This document shows, one piece after another, positions 25,970-34,587 of a DNA stretch of 64,000 bases. Within the stretch, counting starts at the first letter, position 1. Every line of letters begins with the position of its first letter. This DNA comes from Pseudomonas sp. ML2-2023-3 (GTDB lineage Bacteria; Pseudomonadota; Gammaproteobacteria; Pseudomonadales; Pseudomonadaceae). The stretch spans positions 4,002,501 through 4,066,500 of the forward strand of contig NZ_CP146343.1 in NCBI RefSeq assembly GCF_037055275.1, read 5' to 3'. A program made the translations under genes and the position numbers. Below the pieces are notes generated by a model. It was given only the letters and a program-made list of their open reading frames with translations, made no database searches and had not been told where the DNA came from.

Positions 25970-26713
25970 GTGCGAAAGCTTAGCTTGGGCTTACTGGTAA
26001 CTAACGTTTTATGGCAATTATCAGCTCTACTATGGATCTACACGTCCACAGGACCAACTTGTGAAAATAACGTCGACAATTCATACATCCAGCAAAAAGT
26101 GACAGACTTCGAGCACGAATTTGACGACATTGCTAATAAAGTTGCGACAGAGATCAGTACAAATCTTCCCGACGAACTCACGCCCCTTGCAAAAAACGAA
26201 TCCCGCACACCCGACTCAACGGAGGCTGACGCCGTACAGTTTTTGTACGAAAAGCCAGACGAAACACCAGTACTTACGCTGTCCTCTTTACCCGCACAGG
26301 CACGCATATGGACAATCATCCTCAGCGGGCTGATTGCCTTTACCGGCCTGCTCTTGGCAATCTTCGCCCGCAAAAGAACCGATGATCCGCAATGGCATGT
26401 CTTTGGCACCGTACCAGGCTCGCTAATCACGCTGGAACGCACGTGCTTGACGTGCGGCGGCTACATTTTCCACGCTAAAAACGCAGCTCCAGCCACGCCT
26501 TCATTCGGCCTTTGGGTGATCGAAATTGCATTGAATACGCCCAGCCGCCATCGCGCACTAAAAGCCATTCAGCAACTGGAGTTGCCGGTAGCGCGTAAAG
26601 AAAACAACTTTGTCGTCATAGGCCCATATAAACATAAGCAGGACGCGGCTCGAGTCGTGAAAGAGCTGAGTGAAAGTCATGGCGTTCGAGGATGGATGAC
26701 GGCAGGAAATTGA
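25970..26713 (+). CDS. Hypothetical membrane protein with SPOR-like C-terminus
   Basis: A 247-residue protein not recognised as a known family. It has an N-terminal hydrophobic segment (LLVTNVLWQLSALLWIY), a charged periplasmic-type stretch of about 85 residues, a second membrane helix (IWTIILSGLIAFTGLLLAIF, about 112-131) and a C-terminal domain with FVVIGPYKHKQDAARVVKEL, reminiscent of a SPOR-like repeat. The start is GTG 25970 with GGAGAGG upstream. Base composition is lower in GC than the neighbours, suggesting separate transfer. It is followed by a small broken gene. Confidence 0.7.
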   Translation: MRKLSLGLLVTNVLWQLSALLWIYTSTGPTCENNVDNSYIQQKVTDFEHEFDDIANKVATEISTNLPDELTPLAKNESRTPDSTEADAVQFLYEKPDETPVLTLSSLPAQARIWTIILSGLIAFTGLLLAIFARKRTDDPQWHVFGTVPGSLITLERTCLTCGGYIFHAKNAAPATPSFGLWVIEIALNTPSRHRALKAIQQLELPVARKENNFVVIGPYKHKQDAARVVKELSESHGVRGWMTAGN

Positions 26714-26783
26714 CATAGTCCAATTTAGCGCTGGGCCGACCTTGAACAACCAGCTACTTATTGCATGCCACAAGAGAGCATTC

Positions 26784-27074
26784 ATGATCGCAAAAGAACT
26801 TAGAGCCGAACTTGCCCTGAAGAAATTCCTGGACGCCAATCTATGGATTCAGCTTGAACTCAGCGAGCTGAATTACAGCCTCGCTTAAAACTGCAGGCTC
26901 TCGCCAGAAGAATATCGCCTTAAATTTCTGAAAGAAGCTTTTGAAACAGAAGCGGATGCTCACGACTGCGATTGCTGGGATTTTATCCTGCAGTGGGTAG
27001 CTGAAACCAAAGAAGAACTTGAGTTGATGCGCGAAGAACGCATGAAAGAGATCTATGATGCTCTCGACAATTAA
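26784..27074 (+). pseudogene. Small unknown gene interrupted by an in-frame TAA
   Basis: From ATG 26784 (MIAKELRAELALKKF) the frame runs 34 codons to TAA 26886-26888 and then on in the same frame for 61 more codons (NCRLSPEEYRLKFLKEAFET, WDFILQWVAETKEELELMRE) to TAA 27072. A single Lys-to-stop change (AAA to TAA) would explain it. The intact product would be a 96-residue acidic, helical protein of unknown function. It shares the low GC of the preceding gene. Confidence 0.55.
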
Positions 27075-27138
27075 TAGACTCTACAAGTTTGGTCGTCTAT
27101 AAAAACCGGCAATTTCAAGATGAAAGACTAACTTCATC

Positions 27139-27167
27139 GGCGGGAGTATTGCCCAATACCCCCCGCC
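27139..27167. terminator. Hairpin between convergent genes
   Basis: GGCGGGAGTATTG pairs with CAATACCCCCCGCC (one-base bulge and one mismatch) just before the end of the AraC gene (27179) and after the small ORF. It probably terminates transcription in one or both directions; there is no long T-run. Confidence 0.5.
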
Positions 27168-27178
27168 CTCCTCTCGGT

Positions 27179-28033
27179 TCAAGCCGTCGTATAACAATCC
27201 ACTACGCGCCGATACTGGCTGGGTGAAGCTCCGATGTGCTGACGGAAAAACCGTGTGAAATGACCTTGCTCGGAGAACCCGAGGTTCTCCGACAACAGGC
27301 CCAACGTTCCACTGCGCTCACGTTCCAGCCAGGCAAAAGCCCGCCGCATGCGCGCATCGTTAAGCAGCAGGGTCGGCGTCAGGCCGGTATCTTTTTTGAA
27401 CAGCGCAAAGAAGTGCGCCCGCGACAGACCACAAGCCCGCGCGGCGTTGTCGATCGGGTTCGGATCATCGAGGTGCTCAAGCAACCATGCGGTGCCACGA
27501 CGCACGCGCGCGTCACGGAACTCAGCTGAGTTCGGCGCACCGAGTAGCGATAAATGCCGCCAGCTGGAAAAGTCCTCGATCAGTTCAATCAGGAAGTCGA
27601 ACAGCATGAATTCCATGCGCTCCTTCGGCACGATCCCGCAGCCATGGGCTTCGGCGACCAGGATGTCGGCCAAGGTGCGATTACGGCTCTTCAATTCGAT
27701 GCACGACTGGGCAAAAAAATCAGGTCGGGCGCTGAGTGCCAGCGACTGCTGAGCAGTGGCCAGCCAAGCGGGCTCGATGTAAAGCGCCAGGATTACGGTG
27801 GCACCGGCGCCTGGCTGCGGATCGTAGAAATGCGGCTCCCAGGCGTTGACCAGCACCGTCGTGCGATCGCTGAGTGGAACCCGCCGACCGTTGACGTTGA
27901 AATAAGTGTCTTCGCCGGACACCTTGACCAGCACATGGCATTCGGAATGGGTGTGGGTAACCAGCGAACGATCCATATTCAGCAAGGCGACCCGGCCAAA
28001 CCTGCCGTGGAAAACCCGTTGGGCTATGGACAT
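27179..28033 (-). CDS. AraC-family transcriptional regulator (copy 1)
   Basis: A 284-residue regulator: N-terminal cupin-like sensor domain (HTHSECHVLVKVSGEDTYFN, VLVNAWEPHFYDP) and a C-terminal pair of helix-turn-helix motifs (AARACGLSRAHFFALFKKDT and SENLGFSEQGHFTRFFRQHI). ATG 28033 is chosen because GGAGGA lies five bases upstream; the longer frame from 28075 has none. It is about 95% identical to the regulator at 45424-46278, and the identity extends about 160 bp upstream of the start. It lies downstream of the frameshifted OprD porin. It probably activates porin and catabolic genes; the effector is unknown. Confidence 0.9.
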   Translation of the reverse strand: MSIAQRVFHGRFGRVALLNMDRSLVTHTHSECHVLVKVSGEDTYFNVNGRRVPLSDRTTVLVNAWEPHFYDPQPGAGATVILALYIEPAWLATAQQSLALSARPDFFAQSCIELKSRNRTLADILVAEAHGCGIVPKERMEFMLFDFLIELIEDFSSWRHLSLLGAPNSAEFRDARVRRGTAWLLEHLDDPNPIDNAARACGLSRAHFFALFKKDTGLTPTLLLNDARMRRAFAWLERERSGTLGLLSENLGFSEQGHFTRFFRQHIGASPSQYRRVVDCYTTA

Positions 28034-28195
28034 CAGATTCCTCCGCTCGCTTGAAGCGATGTTGTTATCGGCCACAATGAAGAATAATCGCGGCGCCTAT
28101 CTGTTTCTAGACCCCGGCGATCTCTCAATGTTGGCTGGCCACTATCGCGCGCGAATGACCGAGCGTCTACCTCGACTTTCGCAGCCCCCGGAACA
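27179..28195. repeat. Direct repeat unit carrying AraC copy 1
   Basis: The araC coding region plus upstream sequence to a point ending TCGACTTTCGCAGCCCCC matches 45424-46448 in the same orientation. Beyond it, an outer-membrane protein remnant begins abruptly, so this marks a recombination junction. Confidence 0.85.
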
Positions 28196-28204
28196 ACCAC
28201 CAGC

Positions 28205-28372
28205 AGCGGAAAACGCTTGGTCACCCTGTATCAGGCCAACGCCAATTGGACCCCGACCGCTAACGTTTTCGTTGACTCCGACTATTTGTTCTAAGACATC
28301 GGTTCCGCGATCAAAAGCGCCGGCGGCAACAACTCGCAAATACTGGTGCTGCGCTCCACGTTTTGCTTTTAG
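28205..28372 (+). pseudogene. C-terminal fragment of an outer-membrane (alginate-export-like) protein
   Basis: The frame reads SGKRLVTLYQANANWTPTAN, VFVDSDYLF, a TAA (28292-28294), then DIGSAIKSAGGNNSQILVLR and STFCF before TAG. This looks like the last beta-strands and C-terminal Phe of an outer-membrane barrel similar to alginate-export-type proteins. It is truncated at the AraC repeat boundary and has an internal stop. A 9-bp-arm hairpin follows at 28400-28430. Confidence 0.5.
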
Positions 28373-28399
28373 GCATCAAACACATCCGGCACGCCACGA

Positions 28400-28430
28400 C
28401 CGCGGTTACGGCATCAGCCGATAACCGCGG
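28400..28430. terminator. Hairpin CCGCGGTTA...TAACCGCGG
   Basis: Perfect 9-bp arms with an extra inner CGG/CCG pairing lie 28 bp after the outer-membrane remnant, consistent with that gene's original terminator. Confidence 0.5.
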
Positions 28431-28594
28431 ATTCGCCGCTCTCATTGCAAGAGCCTGATCTTCAGAGCACCGAGCGTAAAAAGTCTGCCGTTCAGCTTTT
28501 TTTCGGACGGTCGAAGATCTGCTCGGGAGTTCCTGACTCGTGAATCTACCCTTTTGCCAGAACGGCGCCCGGCATGGACATCGACGCAACAGCC

Positions 28595-29864
28595 TTACCA
28601 GAGCGGGAGGCTGTAGCTGACGATCAGGCGATTCTCGTCGATTTCACTGGCAAAGCTCGAGCGATAAGTCGCGTTGCGCCATTTGATGCCGACATTTTTC
28701 AGCGCGCCACTCTGGATCACATAGCCGATGTCGGTATTACGTTCCCACTCCTTGCCGGTTCCCGAAGCGACTCCCAGGTCGACCTGGTCGCCTTTTACAT
28801 AGCGGGTCATAAAGGTCAGGCCAGGAATGCCGAGGCCGGCGAAGTTGAAGTCGTAACGGGCTTGCAGGGAGCTCTCGTCCTGATTGCCGAAGTCGTTGAT
28901 TTGCAGCAGGTTGACCAGGTACGGATCGGTGCCCTGAACGTTGGCGAAACCGGTATCGCCGCTCATTTTCTGGTAGCTGAGACCGAAGGCGTGCGCACCC
29001 ATTGAATAGGTGAACATGGCGCCGAGCATTTGGTTGTCGACATTGCTGCTGCCGTCATCGGTCGAACGGGCCCAACGCAGATCGGATTTCAGCGCCTGCC
29101 CCTCGGCAATAGGCAACACATGCATCACCGTCAGATAATGCTGCTTGTACAGGTCGTCCAACTGCGCGTAGTGGTAGCCAGTACTGAGCGTCTTGCTCCA
29201 CATGAAATTGCCACCGAGAAAGTCGAACTGGTCGGTGGTGGCCCTCGCCCCGGTCACGATGTTGCGCCTGGGGCCTTTCATGACGGTCATGTCTTCGCGA
29301 TTGGTCGAGTCGCGCTGGTTCACCTGGGTGAGGCGACCGGCGTCGAAGGTCAGACTCGCGAGGTCCGTCGAGTTCAGCCAGCCCCCCTGGAAGGTCTGCG
29401 GCAGCAGCCGTGTATCGTTGGGCTGCAATACCGGCAGCTTGGAAATCAGGGTCCCCCACTTTGAGGGTGGACTTGGAGACCCGGAGCTTGGCAGTCAGGC
29501 CAAGCTCGCTATTGTCATCGGGTGCCCTCCTCGACTCGGCGCCACGCGGTAGCAGACCGGTGGCGCCCGCGCGATCCGGGCTCGAATCCAGCTTGATGCC
29601 GAGCAGGCCAAGCGCATCGACCCCGACGCCCACCGGTCCTTCGGTGTAGCCGGATTCGTAGCGCAACAGGAAGCCTTGCGCCCACTCCTCGCCCTTGTTT
29701 TGTGGGGCCGCTGGCTGGCGGAAGTCTCGGTTCATATAGAAATTGCGCATGTCCAGACTGGCCTTGTTGTCCGCAAGGAACGCAGCCGAAGCGGATGAAC
29801 AAACGCCGAAAGCCCCAGTAAGGCCTGACAGCAGAAAAACTTGGGTGGGACGAAGTACGTGCAT
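28595..29864 (-). pseudogene. OprD-family porin, +1 frameshift in a C5 run
   Basis: The N-terminal half starts at ATG 29864 with a signal peptide and OprD features (FLADNKASLDMRNFYMNRDF, EEWAQGFLLRYESGYTEGPV, KLRVSKSTLKVG). At five consecutive C (29453-29457, plus strand) one extra base shifts the frame; the remainder (VLQPNDTRLLPQTFQGGWLN ... SYSLPLW with terminal Trp) is intact. With four C the frame would be whole at about 422 residues. Either a recent mutation or a sequencing error is possible. An AACAAGAA motif precedes the start. It is 99 bp downstream of the aldehyde dehydrogenase gene and probably part of that operon as its uptake porin. Confidence 0.88.
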
Positions 29865-29963
29865 AGCTCTCTCTTCTTGTTAGGTGGTAAATCGGCGATC
29901 CCAAACGGCACTACGTCGAGATACCCGGCGAACCGACAGGCATCAGCATCTGCGGATGAGGCC

Positions 29964-31541
29964 TTATATCGCCTGGGTGGTACTGCAACCGTTCAGCAGA
30001 CGTTGAATGCCCAGCGGGTTGGCATTCCTCAACGCCTGCGGCAGTAGCGCGTCCGGGTAGTTCTGGTAGCACACCGGGCGCAGGAAGCGGTCGATGGCCA
30101 GCGTACCGACGGAGGTGCCGCGCGCATCCGAGGTGGCGGGATAAGGCCCGCCGTGCACCATGGCGTCGCACACCTCGACGCCGGTCGGGTAGCCGTTGAG
30201 CAGTAACCGGCCGGCTTTCTGCTCCAGCACCGGCACCAGTTCGGCGAATGCAGCCAGGTCGTCTGGCTCGGCAATCAGGGTCGCGGTGAGCTGACCGTGC
30301 AGGCCATGCAGCGCCTTGATCAACTCGGCCTTGTCAGCCACTTCGACCAGGACGGTGGTCGGGCCGAAAACCTCTTCCTGGAGCAACTCGTCGCCTTCCA
30401 GCAGCAGGCTGGCATCGGCCTGGAACAACTGCGGCCTGGCTTGCTTACCTTCCTGTGCCTGGCCCCCCAGATGCTTGATGGCCTTGTGCGCATGCAGTGC
30501 CGCCAGCCCCTTCTCGTAACTGCGCAGGGTGTCGGCATTGAGCATGGTTTGCCCTGGCTGATCGCCCATCAAGCCGGCGAGTTTTTCAATAAAGCGGGAG
30601 AACTCTGGCGAGCGAATGCCGATCACCAGGCCGGGGTTGGTGCAGAACTGGCCACAGCCCATGACCACCGAAGCGGCCAGCTCGTTGGCGACGCTGGCAC
30701 CACGCTGTTTGAGCGCTTCGGGCAGCACCAGAACCGGGTTGATGCTGGACATCTCGGCGAACACCGGAATCGGCTGCGGCCTCGCCGCAGCCATGTCGCA
30801 CAGCGCGCGACCGCCTTTGAGCGAGCCGGTGAAACCAACGGCCTGGATCGCCGGGTGTTTAACCAGTGCCTCGCCGACGCCTGCGCCGTAGATCATGTTG
30901 AACACGCCTTTGGGCATGCCGGTCCGTTCCGCGGCACGGATGATGGCATCGGCCACGCATTCGGCGGTCGCCATGTGGCCACTGTGCGCCTTGAGTACCA
31001 CCGGACAACCGGCAGCCAGGGCGGCGGCGGTATCACCGCCTGCCGTGGAGAATGCCAGCGGGAAGTTGCTGGCACCGAATACAGCCACCGGGCCAACGCC
31101 CATCTTGCACTGACGCAGATCGACACGCGGCAGCGGCTTGCGATCGGGTTGCGCCAGGTCGATACGGGCACCGTAGAAATCGCCACGGCGCAACACGTTT
31201 GCAAACAGCCGCATCTGGCCGCTGGTACGGCCACGCTCACCCTGGATACGGCCGGCAGGCAGCGCGGTTTCGCGGGTTACCAGGGAAACGAAGTCATCAC
31301 CCAGTGCATCCAGTTCGTCGGCAATAGCGTCGAGAAACGCCGCACGCTTGACAGCCGGCAGTGCACGAAAGGTGGGATAAGCCGAAGCGGCGGCCAGGGC
31401 AGCCGCATCGACTTCGGCGGGGCTCGCCTGGACGAAGTCATAGGGTAACCGCTCGCCAGAGGTCGCATCGTAGCTGTGCAGATAGACGCCGCTTTCACCG
31501 CGACGTGTACCGCCAGTGTAGTTATGGCCGAGAATTTTCAT
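29964..31541 (-). CDS. 2-oxoglutarate-semialdehyde (2,5-dioxovalerate) dehydrogenase-like ALDH
   Basis: NADP-type aldehyde dehydrogenase of about 525 residues in the subgroup that oxidises 2-oxoglutarate semialdehyde to 2-oxoglutarate in sugar-acid pathways. It has GASNFPLAFSTAGGDTAAAL, VFAEMSSINPVLVLP (general base Glu) and GQFCTNPG (catalytic Cys). ATG 31541 is chosen for GAGCGAGGAG upstream and the standard N-terminus MKILGHNYTGGTRR. It is the last enzyme of the operon running from 38952 down. Its predicted product enters the TCA cycle, which limits what the operon can degrade. Confidence 0.9.
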   Translation of the reverse strand: MKILGHNYTGGTRRGESGVYLHSYDATSGERLPYDFVQASPAEVDAAALAAASAYPTFRALPAVKRAAFLDAIADELDALGDDFVSLVTRETALPAGRIQGERGRTSGQMRLFANVLRRGDFYGARIDLAQPDRKPLPRVDLRQCKMGVGPVAVFGASNFPLAFSTAGGDTAAALAAGCPVVLKAHSGHMATAECVADAIIRAAERTGMPKGVFNMIYGAGVGEALVKHPAIQAVGFTGSLKGGRALCDMAAARPQPIPVFAEMSSINPVLVLPEALKQRGASVANELAASVVMGCGQFCTNPGLVIGIRSPEFSRFIEKLAGLMGDQPGQTMLNADTLRSYEKGLAALHAHKAIKHLGGQAQEGKQARPQLFQADASLLLEGDELLQEEVFGPTTVLVEVADKAELIKALHGLHGQLTATLIAEPDDLAAFAELVPVLEQKAGRLLLNGYPTGVEVCDAMVHGGPYPATSDARGTSVGTLAIDRFLRPVCYQNYPDALLPQALRNANPLGIQRLLNGCSTTQAI

Positions 31542-31725
31542 GGGTGTCTCCTCGCTCAAAAGGCAGGGATACCGAAAACACCGGGCCGTCGTGATCGCCG
31601 CCGACACTGTCCGCGGCTGCAACGTCACTCGACCTGGATGAGGCATCCAGTTGAATTTTTTTTGCACAACATCGCGCAAGCCCGACCAGGCCTACGGAAA
31701 CCGGAATTTCAATCTCGAACGTCCT

Positions 31726-33384
31726 TCAATCGATCGGGGTGGCCGCATCTTTCGAAGCCAGCCGCAAGGCATGTTCACGCAGTTCGACTTTGCGCACCTT
31801 GCCAGTTGCCGTCTTGCTCAAATCCCCCACGATGACCCGCGTCGGCACCTTGTAATGGGCCAGGCAGGAGCGGCAATGGGCGATGAGTTCCGCTTCGCCG
31901 ATGCTCGCGTCAGGGCTCGTCTCGACAAAGGCACAGGGGGTCTCGCCCCACTTGGCATGGGGCATGGCCACCACCGCCGCGGTACGGACAGCTGGATGGC
32001 GGTAAAGCACTTCCTCGACCTCGACCGAACTAATGTTCTCACCACCTGAAATGATGATGTCCTTAGCCCTGTCTCTGATCTGGATGTAGCCGTCCTCATG
32101 CACCACGGCAAGATCGCCGGAATGAAACCAGCCACCCATAAAGGCCTCGGCGGTGGCCTGCGGATCCTTCAGGTAGCCCATCATCGTCATGTTGCCGCGG
32201 AACATCACTTCGCCAATGCTGCGGCCATCGCGCGGTACCGGCGTGAAGTCCTCGGGGTCCAGGACCGCCATATCTTCCTGAGCCGTATAACGCACGCCTT
32301 GTCGACCTTTGCGTTCGGTCAGCAAGTCGGTGGAAAGCTCGCTCCATTCCTGGTGCTCGGCACATACCACAGCGGGACCGTAGACCTCTGTCAGACCGTA
32401 TATCTGCAAAAGATCGATGCCCATTCGATGCAACGCCGCGATCACCGGCAGTTGGGGCGGAGCGCCACCGATCAGGCCATGAACACGGTGGCCGATCCCG
32501 GCTTTCCACTCCTTTGGCGCATGGGCCAGCATGGCGTGCACCACCGGCGCGCCGCAGTAATGGGTAACACCGTGTTGTCGAATCATCGACAGCACGCGTT
32601 GCGGTTCACAGCGGCGAAGACACACGTGAGTGCCGGCGTTGACCGCGATGGTCCAGACGAAGCCCCAGCCATTGCAATGGAACATGGGCAGGGTCCACAG
32701 GAAGATGGAGTGCCGCGGCATTTGCCAGTCGAGCATATTTGAAAGTGCCGCCAGATAAGCCCCTCGATGGTGATAGACCACCCCTTTGGGACGCCCTGTG
32801 GTGCCCGAGGTGTAGTTCAGGGCAATCGGCTGCCACTCGTCCACAGGTTCCTGCCAATGCTTGTCTGTAGAAGCCGCGCCGATGAACGCCTCGTAGTCGA
32901 GCTCACCCAGGCGCTCGCCGCCCGGCCCCTCGGTGTCATCGATGTCGATCACCCTGGGCCGGTGCTCCAAAAGTGCCAGCGCCTGGCCGACGGCGCTCGC
33001 GTATTCGGTGTCGCTGATCACGAGCCGGGCTTCGCAATGCATCAGGATGTAGGCGATTGCCGCAGGATCGAGCCGGGTGTTGACCGTGCACAAGACCGCG
33101 CCACACATCGGTACGCCGAAATGCGCCTCGATCATCTCCGGGGTGTTGGCGGCGATCAATACCACCGTATCGCCACGGCCAATGCCCGCGGCCTTGAGCG
33201 CAGATGACAGGCGGCAGACCCGGTCGTAGGTCTCGGACCAGTTGTATCGACGCGCACCATGGATAACCGCCAACCGTTGCGGATATACCTGGGCGGTGCG
33301 GGCTATGAAGCCCAGCGGCGTGAGAGGCCGGTAGTTGACCGGACTTTGCTCAAGGCCGAGGTCATAAGGATTGGAGCCTGGCAT
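31726..33384 (-). CDS. AMP-forming acyl-CoA synthetase
   Basis: Adenylate-forming ligase of 552 residues, medium-chain acyl-CoA synthetase type. Motifs: YTSGTTGRPKGVVYHHRG (phosphate loop, about 191-208), YGLTEVYG, HSGDLAVVHEDGYIQIRDRA and the C-terminal catalytic Lys in KTATGKVRK. It activates a carboxylic acid to its CoA thioester. It stands between an acyl-CoA dehydrogenase and the aldehyde dehydrogenase, so its substrate is expected to be the operon's starting acid. Confidence 0.92.
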   Translation of the reverse strand: MPGSNPYDLGLEQSPVNYRPLTPLGFIARTAQVYPQRLAVIHGARRYNWSETYDRVCRLSSALKAAGIGRGDTVVLIAANTPEMIEAHFGVPMCGAVLCTVNTRLDPAAIAYILMHCEARLVISDTEYASAVGQALALLEHRPRVIDIDDTEGPGGERLGELDYEAFIGAASTDKHWQEPVDEWQPIALNYTSGTTGRPKGVVYHHRGAYLAALSNMLDWQMPRHSIFLWTLPMFHCNGWGFVWTIAVNAGTHVCLRRCEPQRVLSMIRQHGVTHYCGAPVVHAMLAHAPKEWKAGIGHRVHGLIGGAPPQLPVIAALHRMGIDLLQIYGLTEVYGPAVVCAEHQEWSELSTDLLTERKGRQGVRYTAQEDMAVLDPEDFTPVPRDGRSIGEVMFRGNMTMMGYLKDPQATAEAFMGGWFHSGDLAVVHEDGYIQIRDRAKDIIISGGENISSVEVEEVLYRHPAVRTAAVVAMPHAKWGETPCAFVETSPDASIGEAELIAHCRSCLAHYKVPTRVIVGDLSKTATGKVRKVELREHALRLASKDAATPID

Positions 33385-33453
33385 GCTGATTTTCCCCGAA
33401 GAAAGCTGAACGACCGGCTCCCCAACGGAACCGGCACAGGCTGCAGGACGCGT

Positions 33454-34587
33454 TTAGCTCAGCACTTGCCTGGAAATGATCATGCGTTGGATTTCGGAAG
33501 TGCCTTCGACGATCTCCAATACCTTGGCGTCGCCGAAAGCGCGTGCGACCGGGTATTCAGTCATGATGCCGTTGCCGCCATGGATCTGGATCGCCTGGTG
33601 AGCCGCCTCCATCGCCCTCTCGGTAGCGAAGAGCTTGGCCATGGACGCCTCGACATCACATGACAAACCGGCGTCCTTGCGCGAGGCCGCGTCGTAGAGC
33701 ATCAGGCGGGCGGCGTGGGCATGGGTGGCCATGTCGGCGACCTTGAACTGCAGCGCCTGAAAATGTTCGAGCCGCTTGCCGAAGGCGCTGCGATCCTTCA
33801 AGTAGGCGACCGAGCGTTCCATGGAGCCTTGCAGAATACCCAGCCCCAGCGCGCCGATCAGGATGCGCCCGGTGCTTATGTTGCCCAGGGTCTGCTTGAG
33901 CCCCGCGCCTTGTTCGCCGAGTAGATGGTCGGCCGGCAGCACGCAATCTTCGAAGAACATTTCATAAGTGGTCGATCCGCGCCAACCGATCTTCTGCAGC
34001 TTGCGCCCCAGACTGAAACCGGCGGTATCGGACGGCAGGATAAAGTTGGAGATTTCCTTGCGCCCGTCGTCCCGCGTGCCGGTAACGGCTGCGATCACGA
34101 TCGGGCCGGTGATGTCGGTACCCGAATTGGTGATGAAGGTCTTGGAACCCTTGATGATCCACTGACCGTCTCGCAGAACGGCACGGGTCTGGATATTGGC
34201 GGCGTCCGAGCCTGCATTCGGCTCGGTCAGCCCAATGCAGCCCACCTGCGTCCCGTCGATGATGGGGCGCAAGTAATGCTCCTTCTGCGTGGGAGTGCCA
34301 TAGTTGTTGATCAGGCTGGCGGGCGTGGAATTGGCCATCATGGACGATGCCACAGCCGCGTCTACGCGGGCGATTTCCTCCAGCACAATGGTAAAGCCAA
34401 GCCAGTCCCCGCCACCGCCACCATGCTCCTCCGGGTAGGGAAGGCCGAGGAAGCCCAACTCTCCGGCCTGCTTCCAGACCTGATAGGCAAACTCCTGCTC
34501 CTCCCAAAGGCGTTCGGAGACCGGTGCAATCTCCTGCTCGGCGAACCGCCTGACGGCATCGCGAATCATTACATGTTGCTCATTCAT
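33454..34587 (-). CDS. Acyl-CoA dehydrogenase
   Basis: FAD-dependent acyl-CoA dehydrogenase of 377 residues that introduces a C2=C3 double bond. Features: QCIGLTEPNAGSD-like (VGCIGLTEPNAGSDAA), FITNSG, and the C-terminal IVEGTSEIQRMIISRQ with the catalytic Glu. ATG 34587 overlaps the stop of the iron alcohol dehydrogenase (TGATG), with GAGGAG upstream, so the two are translationally coupled. Short-chain or branched/cyclic acyl-CoA substrates are likely. Confidence 0.93.
   Translation of the reverse strand: MNEQHVMIRDAVRRFAEQEIAPVSERLWEEQEFAYQVWKQAGELGFLGLPYPEEHGGGGGDWLGFTIVLEEIARVDAAVASSMMANSTPASLINNYGTPTQKEHYLRPIIDGTQVGCIGLTEPNAGSDAANIQTRAVLRDGQWIIKGSKTFITNSGTDITGPIVIAAVTGTRDDGRKEISNFILPSDTAGFSLGRKLQKIGWRGSTTYEMFFEDCVLPADHLLGEQGAGLKQTLGNISTGRILIGALGLGILQGSMERSVAYLKDRSAFGKRLEHFQALQFKVADMATHAHAARLMLYDAASRKDAGLSCDVEASMAKLFATERAMEAAHQAIQIHGGNGIMTEYPVARAFGDAKVLEIVEGTSEIQRMIISRQVLS

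Noticed and set aside
30297..31448. 383-codon plus-strand frame opposite the semialdehyde dehydrogenase
   Set aside because: Antisense shadow; the minus-strand protein has catalytic Cys and Glu motifs.
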